DNA from: Heliocidaris erythrogramma
Taxonomy: Eukaryota; Echinodermata; Echinoidea; Camarodonta; Echinometridae
DNA: 64,000 nt
Assembly: GCA_025617745.1 (NCBI GenBank)
Contig: CM046862.1
Location: forward strand, 54,613,597-54,677,596
Direction: 5' to 3'
A program made the position numbers and the translations under genes. Of this stretch, positions 56,204 through 64,000 are shown in pieces. Numbering within the stretch: position 1 is the first letter of the stretch; every line of letters begins with the position of its first letter. Under the pieces are notes generated by a model. It saw only the letters and a program-made list of their open reading frames with translations. It ran no database searches and was not told the origin of the DNA.

Positions 56204-56830
56204 TTAAATGCTGCAAGGGCGACGGGAGTCTTTGTTCTATGACAACCAGCAGGAGGCTTCACACCCAAGAGAACTTGGCCTTCGGTTTAAAAAAAAGAAA
56301 AGTTAATACTCGTTATCTTATGCCGCCTTCGAAAATACGAGCTACTTTATTTTATAGAATGTCACATTCAAAATGTTATCAAAAACATGTACTAATCGAT
56401 CAATTTCGATATCTGATCGATATACAATAATCGCAGAAGTAGACTGGTAGTTACTAACACAAGTGGACTGTTTTCAAAACATCATTCAAATAACTTTCGG
56501 AGAAACAGTCGTGATATTTTTTCTGAAATACTTAACTCGTTTTTCTTTATTCATCGTTCAATAAAAAATATCAAAATATTTTTCTATACAAAAAAGGCGC
56601 TTCAACGATTTAGTATAAATTATAGAATATTATAATGGGTTATGTTTCCCAACGTTCATTAAATGAAAATATCGACCGATTTTGGTTGAAATTTTGGATC
56701 AGGACATTTTTAGCTAAGAAATTGTCCTGAACCTTTTTAATGCTTGAAAGAAATAGAAGAAGTCCTGTGTGGAGGATTCAGGGTGGAAGGGCGGAGAAAG
56801 TGACTTTATGAGCTTTTTTTTATTCCTTAA

Positions 56831-57433
56831 AAGCCAAGTCCACCCTAACAAAAAGTTGATTTGAATAAATAGAGAAAAATCCAACAAGCATAACACTGAA
56901 AATTTCATCAAAATAGGATGTAAAATAAGAAAGTTATGGTATTTTAAATTTTCGCTTAATTTCGCAAAACAGTTATATGTACATCCAGCTCAGTATGGAA
57001 ATGAGGGAACCAGTGACGTCACCCACTCACTATTTCTTTTGTATTTCATTATGTGAAATATAGAATATTTTAATTTCTGCAGATTTCACAATTAGGAAGC
57101 TCTCATTGAATTGTGTATAGGTTGCAACAATGGTAATTACACATGTTCAGCGAGGAATCAAACCGTGTTTCACACTATAACAAGGAAAAATTAAAATATT
57201 TCGTATTTCATGTAATAAAATACAAAAGAAATAGTGAGTGGGTGACGTCACTGGTTCCCTCATTTCCATACTGAGCTGGATGTACATATAACTGTTTTGC
57301 GAAATTAAGCGAAAATTTAAAATACCATAACTTTCTTATTTTACATCCTATTTTGATGAAATTTTCAGTGTTATGCTTGTTGGATTTTTCTCTATTTATT
57401 CAAATCAACTTTTTGTTAGGGTGGACTTGGCCT
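56831..57433. mobile_element. TTAA MITE with >220-bp near-perfect inverted arms
   Basis: TTAA is at 56827-56830 and 57434-57437. The ends are AAGCCAAGTCCACCC and, on the minus strand, AGGCCAAGTCCACCC. The arms run to ACCCACTCACTATTTCTTTT and are nearly perfect, with a ~150-bp centre. It contains GTGACGTCAC motifs in both arms. It is non-coding and TTAA-targeted, so Kolobok or piggyBac-type mobilisation is likely. Confidence 0.9.
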
Positions 57434-57639
57434 TTAAGTGTCCGTTTGGCAGAAAAAGAATGTTACTTACACATGTTATTAAAAAAATATTTTTAAAAAG
57501 TCGGCTATTGAGTGTAGACTGTCTTGGTCTTTTAAAAAAGATTTCTATATCTTTATCTGCAAGTCCAGTCCATAATTACATCTTATTCTCGTGAAAACAC
57601 TGGGTGCGGCCGATTTCTTGGGGAGAAATTCCCTATAGA

Positions 57640-58282
57640 TTAAAAAAAAATAATATTAGCTATTGATACATTTTTTTTACCGATTAGAAAAGCATTACTC
57701 CTATCATCAGGAACAGTATCGCCATCTTTATTCATCTTTCTTTTCCAGCTAAATGGAAGCGTCTTATAAATCATTTGTATCAATTCAAAGTCCTTTACGT
57801 TTAACCCTTGCTGTTTAAAGTATGAGTATAATCCTAAGTTCCCATTATGATCCATTATATGTTTTATACGAAATATTTGTTTGTGAAATAGATTTTTATC
57901 AAATATACACTTCCCTTTGATTCTTATGAATTTATTATTAAAAATTATTTCATTTCCTTTGTATGGTTCACAATTCGTTCGGAAGTTTCTGGTTTCCATC
58001 CATACTTCCAATATATCAGTATAAAATTTTGGCAGCGTTACGTTCAATAGACCCAATAAATAATCACATGAGAAAATGAAATTTCCTCCTAAATGTTTTG
58101 TAACATAATAAAAAAAACTGCTTCCATTTCATATCATTTTTTCCATAAGTTTCTTGACCCACATAACCCTCTGGGCTTTAATCAGTAATTCAAAATTCAT
58201 TATTTTTAGACCTCCGAAATGGTAATCTAAATACATTGTGTTTTTATGAATTTTATTTCTTCCTCTCCACAAAAATTCAAAA
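57640..58282 (-). mobile_element. Tx1/L1-type LINE, ORF2 C-terminal fragment
   Basis: Minus strand. The fragment begins near 58220 with FGGLKIMNFELLIKAQRVMW, then after an in-frame stop YVTKHLGGNFIFSCDYLLG. The long ORF (58056-57640) carries LPKFYTDILEVWMET, NNKFIRIKGKCIF, FRIKHIMDHNGNLGLYSYF and LIQMIYKTLPFSWKRKM. This is the conserved C-terminal region of L1/Tx1 ORF2 proteins. No RT core is present. It abuts a family A right arm at 58283, where it was probably inserted. Confidence 0.75.
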
Positions 58283-58792
58283 TACTATTTCAATTATGAT
58301 CGATTACAAAATATGTCAACGGCCAACTTGAAATTACCAAGCAAAATACATATCGCTATTTTGTTCATATGTAATCAAATTTGAAATCACTGTAATAAAT
58401 TTTTATATTAATAAAAATTATATACTTGTATTGTTTTTAATCTTTCAATTTTATAGTAAATATGATTCGAAAGTAAGACAGTTTCTAAAATGTATCAACG
58501 ATCAAAGTTTATTTATATTGTCAGATTTATTATAATTAAAACCTCAGGCTGTTGACCTAAATATTGTCTACCCTCCCGTTACAGGGTAGAGACTTTTGAC
58601 CACTTTTGGCGGGGGCTAAATTCGGTTAGCTACCGAATTTGGTCACTACAATAAACCAAAGACAAACATACTCCATACGATTTGACATTATTAATTTGAT
58701 AATTGTTGGCCAGGAGCTTGGAAGTAGTCAACCAATCTCTCCCGCTCTCCCATTTTAGAGACCTACTTAATTTACTTACATCGACCAGTGAT
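58283..58792 (+). mobile_element. Family A right arm (19278 subfamily)
   Basis: Starts CAATTATGATCGATTACAAA and carries GTCTACCCTCCCGTTACAGG, ACTTTTGGCGGGGGCTAAAT and the outer end TTAATTTACTTACATCGACC. It abuts MITE C at the TTAA 58793-58796. Confidence 0.8.
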
Positions 58793-58864
58793 TTAAAAGG
58801 GATGCGCAACCGCAAAGTGTGGACGTTTTAATGCCGCGAGATGGCAGACTCATCGCCGCGCAAC

Positions 58865-59051
58865 TAGTGTCCCTGTATTAGAGAGTTGCGACATGGACGT
58901 CCCACTTTTCTGGAAACAAAATGGCGTTCGAATTCTTTCTATTGAGAACACCCAGGTGCTCATCGGAATTGAATAGAAATGTTACGTAATAGTGGAAACA
59001 AAATAGCGTTCAAATCCCCAGTTGTCGTAACTCTTTAATACATGGACACTA
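58865..59051 (+). mobile_element. hAT-like MITE H2, second copy (187 bp)
   Basis: It is bounded by CGCGCAAC at 58857-58864 and 59052-59059, the reverse complement of the GTTGCGCG repeats at 28563. Length and ends (TAGTGTCCCTGTATTA) match the copy at 28571-28757, so both descend from one insertion event. Confidence 0.92.
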
Positions 59052-59173
59052 CGCGCAACTAGAGTACCTTTATAATAGAGAGTAGCGTTTGAATTCTTTC
59101 TACTGGAAACACCCAGGTGCTCGTCAGAATTGGATAGGAATGTTGCATAGCAGAGGAAACAAAATGGCGTTAA

Positions 59174-60104
59174 AGTAGAACGTTAATGATTTTAAATATT
59201 GGCTTAATACTTATTATTGCATAGATGGCATAAATTAAACAAGGTTATCCAAATTCAACGCTTGGAAACATTTGAAGTAATGATTATTATCAATTATAAA
59301 ACGGTAAAATACAGCCCCCGATATAGCAGCTGAAGAGCTCCCCGAACGCTGCTGAGATATGTGACGACACACCCTGGACCAGTCCTGTCTAAGCAGACGA
59401 TGTCCCATAACATCTTACACATTTTTCAGAGCCTATTTTGTCATCTCCTCTTCACTTATTTCTCTTCCTTCACTAGCGTCAGTCTTAATGTTAGTCTGTT
59501 GCCTCACTCTTAACTTCGTGTATGGTATTATTTTGATGAAAAATGCAGCGTTAAAAAAATAAAGGAATCAGTCACATGTAAACAAAATAAGACGCCATTG
59601 TATTTTCAGCTGCTTGCACCAGGGCATGTTCGGCGTTTCAAGAGGGAACGAATACCATCCTGCTATTATTCGGAGGGCTTTTTAATTTGAAAGTGGGGTT
59701 TATTTCATTGATCATTGACCCTTTCCTATGTATTTACAATCAAACGGTTTTAGCTATCAGAATCAGTTTCACTTTCCCTTTATAATGGTGTGAAATAAGG
59801 TCATGTTTAAATACACCAAACTCTTTATAATTTGATAAATAATTGCATTGCAATAACGTTCATTCATTATAGGACGTCGTCTGCTTAAGCAGGATCGATC
59901 CCGAGTGTGACGACATCAAAACATCGCTATATTTCTGGCGAATCCTCGGATATTCCAGATGCTGAGAAGAGCTTTTATTTGTGTTGTTTTTATAATCACC
60001 AGATACGCAGTTGACATAAAACTTATAAGATTGCCATCTGTAAGCTTCCCAGTTTCTAGTGATACATTAATTGCCATATTTGTGATTTTCTTTGAATATC
60101 TACT
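59174..60104. mobile_element. 931-bp TTAA-flanked element inside H1
   Basis: TTAA is at 59170-59173 and 60105-60108. The ends AGTAGA and TCTACT are only six bases, but an internal inverted repeat is strong: GTCTAAGCAGACGATGTCC near 59387, mirrored by GGACGTCGTCTGCTTAAGCA near 59873. Removing it restores the H1 sequence with one substitution. It is non-coding; family unknown. Confidence 0.8.
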
Positions 60105-60165
60105 TTAAAATCATGAGTTGTCGCTACTCTCTTTATGCAACATGCACGCTGCGCCTGAGCTTATG

Positions 60166-60722
60166 AAAAATGCAGAAATAAAACAGTGCGAAAAAAGTTT
60201 GAACGAAATCCGAGAAGAAATAAGAAAGTTATGAAATTTTAAAGTTGTAATCAATTGAACACAAATTGGCGAGTCCGTGACGTATCTTGCGAGTTCCCCT
60301 CCAATTATAGCTCAGTATAGAAAATGCCATAAAATTTCATTTTCTTAGTTTTAGACGAAAGAATAGATTTGTTAAATACAGTTTTTGTGTACAAATGTTA
60401 TTTATGATGCTTATATGATTAAATATTATTTCTTTTGAGAAAAAGGAAATTGAGTAGGCCTATATGATGAATGCAAAGAATAGACTGAAGTAGATGATAC
60501 TGGACGATTAGATTGCAACCTGATTTGCATAATGTCCATTTAAAAACATAATAGGCTTACATGCTGCAAGGGCGATGGGAGTCTTTGTTATATGGTAACC
60601 AGCAGGAGGCTTCACACCCAAGAGAACTTGGCCTTCGGTTTAAAAAAAAGAAAAGTTAATACTCGTTATCTTATGCCGCCTTCGAAAATACCAGCTACTT
60701 TCCTTTATAGAATGTCACATTC
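60166..60722 (+). mobile_element. Family B repeat, left part, split by a LINE
   Basis: It runs from TATGAAAAATGCAGAAATAA to GAATGTCACATTC. The continuation AATTCAAAATCTTATCAAAA starts at about 63230. Confidence 0.9.
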
Positions 60723-63235
60723 TCATGGTACCCCAATCTACTGATTGCTCTTTCATATTTACAATGCCAACAGGACTTCATTTTATGTTTGCATCCTCTC
60801 ATATGCCCTTTTTTGTTTTTCATCCTTCTGTTTTTTCATAACTATTCTTTATAGGAGTCTTGTACAGGATTTCATCTCCTTAGCTGCATGTGGATGCCTT
60901 ACTTCTCCTTTATTCTTCTACCTTTTTGATAGCGCTAAAATCAGTTTGACATTTCATCTTATCTTACTGCCAATTCATCTTATTCAGGCACTGTTTATCA
61001 ATACATGATGTCTAGTTCAAGTAATATGCAGCAGCTACCCTTCTATAATTTAAGTGATGATGCGTTTCTTGATTTACATAGACACATTCATACCGAAAAT
61101 AGGAATAATTTTCCAATTAATTTATATGGCGATCTTGTCATGGATAATGTCAACTCCTCATTTGAAGAGCTTGAGTTTGATTTTAATTTTGACGATCCTG
61201 CTCAACGTACCAGTACTAAATATATATAACTCTCGATAAGTTTTCTGACATTATAAAAGAATTTTAAAATACCTTTTGTCTTTTTCATGCAAACATTAGA
61301 AGTTTGAATAGACATTTTGACGATCTTCTTTCGCTTTTAGACATACAGTCGCCAAATCGACTGTCGATTATTGGCTTATCAAGAAACATGGCTTAACCGC
61401 GACTCCTACCACCTATTTCTCATTGATAATTACGATTTCATTAATAAAAACAGGCAAGATAAAGCGGGTGGCGGCGTTGCTCTTTATATACTAAGAACCC
61501 TGAATTACACTGTTTTGGACGAAATATCGGTATATAATAGATTAATTGAATCTCTTTTTGTTGAAATCACTATTCCTGGGAACAAAAATATAATTGTCGG
61601 CGTCATTTACAGATGCCCCGATTCGAATGTACATGAATTTCTGTCTTATTTAGCTGATCTATTACTTAACATTAATCTTAACAACAAAGATTTCTTTTTA
61701 ATGGGGGATTTCAATATAGATTTGATGAAAAATGATCAGATCACTGCTTCTCAAGAATTTCTCGAATTAATGTTGTCTGCCTCATTCTTGCCACTTATTT
61801 CTAAGCCAACACGTATTGCAAACACTTCTGCCATCCTAATAGATAACATTTTATATAATGTCGTCCCACACTCTGATTCCTACATTGTTCTCTCGGATTT
61901 ATCCGACCATTACCCCATTTTGGCACACTACCCAATTATCCAATCGTTAAACAACAATGGCCCTTGTTCCAGTAAACGTAAAGTTACTGCGGAGAATTTA
62001 GCTCGCCTCGGAGTCAATATCGAGAATACTGACTGGTCCAGCATCTATTCAAATAGTGAAGTGGATGGTTCTTTTGAGTTGTTTTCTAGTATACTCACTA
62101 CCCAATTAGATATAAACTTACCAAAGCAAAAAAAAAAAAGTCAAATTATAAGAAAACGCCTAAACTCCCCTGGATTTCGAAGTCTTTACTAAAATCAATA
62201 AATCGGAAGAATAAGCTCTACTACAAATTTAAAACAAAAGGTACTGAAGAGTCAAAGCGAAAATATACACACTATAAAAACACATTGGCTAGAATTATTC
62301 GATTTGAAAAGAAAAATTATTTTATCACTCGTTTGAAATACTTTAAGAATGATATGCAAAACACTTGGAAGATAATTAAACAGGCAATGAACATGGCAAA
62401 TAACAGATCGGATGTGAAAAGAATCAAACTTGACAACAACCTCTTTTGGGGACATTTAAAGCAAAAAATACGTTCATTTTTGAAGGCCCTAAATTCTGGA
62501 ATTCCCTTGATTGTGTCTTGAAAAATTCCCCCTCCCTAAACAGCTTTAAGGGTAAATTAAAATGTTTTTTACTCAAATATTACAATTATATCTAAAAAAC
62601 AAAACAAAACAAAAAACTTAAAAAAAAAAACTAAACAGAGTAGCATTTCTTGTTACTTGTTTGTTTTTCCTCCCCAATTCTTTTTTATGGTTTTGTGTGC
62701 CCACTACTCCTTTTTCCCCCTTTAATCCACATGCAGCTTCCACTTTCATTCCGACTCATCTTTATCTCTCTTTATCTCCATCACCCTCCCCTCTCTTTCT
62801 CTCCCCTCTCTCTTCCTTGCCCTTTGTTTACCTCATTTCACTCCATTCATTTTGTTTGTTTTTATCAGTTTAGTTCATACTTTTGGTTCCTGCTCACGGT
62901 CTCTGTTGGCTTTTATCGTGCTTTATTTATTTTTTTATTTTTCGCTCACATAAAATTCATTTACTGCATTTGCTTTTTGAGGAGCCCACAATATACAAGC
63001 TTCGCTTTTTAGTGGTCCTCTCCATTTTCACAAAATATAAATCACAAGGTTCTATTTATTAATGCCACAGTCGTTTTGTTATTGATTGTATGTTCATATT
63101 TCTGTTAGCAACCTATCTCAACTGTTATGACGGCACTTTGTTATTTATCGTATTGATTTGAATTACTTGACTTGTATTTACTTGATTTGTATTTTGTTGG
63201 AAATGAAATAAATCTCAATGAAATGAAATGAAATT
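60723..63235 (+). mobile_element. APE-type LINE with endonuclease but no reverse transcriptase
   Basis: An acidic N-terminal segment (61005-61229, LSDDAFLDLHRHIHTENRNN) is followed by the endonuclease. Its first part is HANIRSLNRHFDDLLSLLDI near 61290, then a one-base change of frame, then QETWLNRDSYHLFLIDNYDF, KAGGGVALYI, GVIYRCPDSN, FFLMGDFNIDLM and LSDHYPILAHY (61371-62192). After another change of frame in an A-run, the usual linker follows (NKLYYKFKTKGTEESKRKYT ... NDMQNTWKIIKQAMN). Then, with no RT domain, comes the extreme C-terminus (EGPKFWNSLDCVLKNSPSLN, FKGKLKCFLLKYY) at 62480-62590. The 3' end is a 3' UTR and a repeated ATGAA tail. ATTC is shared by both junctions. An internal deletion of the RT is the simplest reading; the layout suggests the CR1/Jockey group. 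Confidence 0.85.
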
Positions 63236-64000
63236 CAAAATCTTATCAAAACATGTAGTAATCGATCAATTTCGACATCTGATCGATATACAATAATCGC
63301 AGAAGTAGACTGGTAGTTACTAACACAAGTTGACTCTTTTCAAAACATAATTCAAATAGCTTTAGGAGAAACAGTTTTTCTTTATTCATCTGTTAATAAA
63401 AAATGTCAAAATCCCAGTAAAGATATCAAAATATTTTTATGTACAGTTCAAAATTGAATTTCAGGGGCTTCAACGATTTAATATCAATTATATAATATAA
63501 TATATACGTTGTTTTCCTGCATATTCTAAGGATAATGAATTAAATGTAAACTAATTTTGGCCGAGGATACTTTCATAGATTTGAAAATGTCCTTAAACTT
63601 TCAAATGCATGACAGAAAGAAGTACGAGAAGTACATGCAATGTGGATTCAGGACGGAAGGACGAAGAAAAAGAGTTTATGAGCTCCCATTCCTCATGTGT
63701 CCGTTTGGAAGAAAAGGAATCGTTATTTGCACATGTTATTAAACAAATATTTAAAAAAAATAAAACAAAAATAAGGGAAAGTAAACACTTACTTCAGTTC
63801 CGATTTTCATATATCATCTAATAAAATACAATAAATTTGGTTCAAAATTAGAAATTGCAAAAATGGACAGTTTATATTAATTTGAAAATTGGAAACAAAA
63901 GATCAAACTTACATGATGGCTTTTGTTGCGTTTACAGCCCCGGCTTGCTTATGAATATAAGGATGAGAAATTGTGTTAATATGATTCGTGCTTGTGTAAT
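63236..64000 (+). mobile_element. Family B repeat, right part, entering family A
   Basis: Continues the copy from 60722 (TAATCGATCAATTTCGACAT, TCATGTGTCCGTTTGGAAGA, CACATGTTATTAAACAAATA) and passes at 63921 into the family A centre (TTTTGTTGCGTTTACAGCCC), where the window ends. It is very close to 32500-33285. Confidence 0.9.

Larger units (their letters stand above)
55383..57480 (+). mobile_element. Family B repeat, copy with two TTAA MITE insertions
   Basis: Family B landmarks run from TATATGATTAAATATTATTT through GACGATTAGATTGCAACC and TGCAAGGGCGACGGGAGTC to TGTCCGTTTGGCAGAAAAAG. MITEs at 55537-56203 and 56831-57433 interrupt it at TTAA sites that are absent or mutated in the other copies. 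Confidence 0.85.
58797..60164 (-). mobile_element. MITE family C with H2, H1 and a nested TTAA element
   Basis: This is the reverse orientation of the 28141 copy. TTAA (58793-58796) is followed by AAGGGATGCGCAACCGCAAA. H2 is at 58865-59051 and H1 starts at 59060, with CGCGCAAC between and before them. H1 is split by the element at 59174-60104, and its last bases plus part of the target repeat are deleted near 60137. The C copy ends abruptly at CGCCTGAGCT where family B begins. Confidence 0.88.

Noticed and set aside
62650-63012. 120-codon hydrophobic ORF downstream of the LINE C-terminus
   Set aside because: Lies in the pyrimidine-rich LINE 3' UTR and has no domain; a second overlapping ORF is equally open.
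1-64000. LTR retroelements, Polintons or other virus-like elements
   Set aside because: I looked for long direct terminal repeats, protease/integrase motifs and capsid-type ORFs and recognised none.

Overview
The window looks like a transposon-saturated, gene-poor stretch of an AT-rich marine invertebrate genome. An echinoderm, probably a sea urchin, is my best guess. The reasons are the frequent TAGGCCTA-type strings, CR1/L2, Tx1/L1 and R2-like LINE fragments, many TTAA-flanked elements, THAP fragments and a P2X7-C-like domain. This is inference; no species-diagnostic gene is present. I find no intact host protein gene, no rRNA and no CRISPR, and I recognise no LTR retroelement, Polinton or other capsid-bearing element.

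Layout. 1-1970: low-complexity DNA and the left arm of a long-inverted-repeat element (family A), with a SINE whose head resembles 7SL RNA. 1971-13616: a tandem array of a ~2.025 kb mosaic unit, five full copies plus one partial. Each unit joins a family A arm, part of a GC-rich element G, a minisatellite rich in AGGTCA half-sites, a 92-bp-arm palindrome and a piece of MITE family C. 13762-19264: MITE C followed by a 5.2 kb TTAA-flanked element with 18-bp inverted ends; it carries a broken P2X7-C-domain gene and two nested MITEs. 19278-26300: family A and B fragments, several MITEs and a TA-flanked element packed with GTTGGTTAAA-like subterminal motifs. 26912-26983: a tRNA-Asn-like gene. 27130-34102: family A/B/C copies, including two relatives of one 187-bp hAT-like MITE inserted side by side at the same 8-bp target. 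34265-41280: purine-rich DNA, a CR1/L2-type LINE 3' half and old repeats. 41282-42840: the 3' part of a LINE with a restriction-like endonuclease.

43090-50905: a family B copy split by a 5.64 kb insertion with an 8-bp target duplication. 51300-54790: a poly-G/polypyrimidine array and a Tx1/L1-type LINE on the minus strand. 55383-57480: family B with two TTAA MITEs, one of them holding a second 7SL-like SINE. 57640-60164: a LINE C-terminal fragment and another C copy with hAT and TTAA insertions. 60166-64000: family B split by a 2.5 kb LINE that keeps its endonuclease but lacks the reverse transcriptase.

The 'genes' here do not work together as a pathway. What can be read is an insertion history: nested elements whose empty sites can be compared with paralogous copies elsewhere in the same window.
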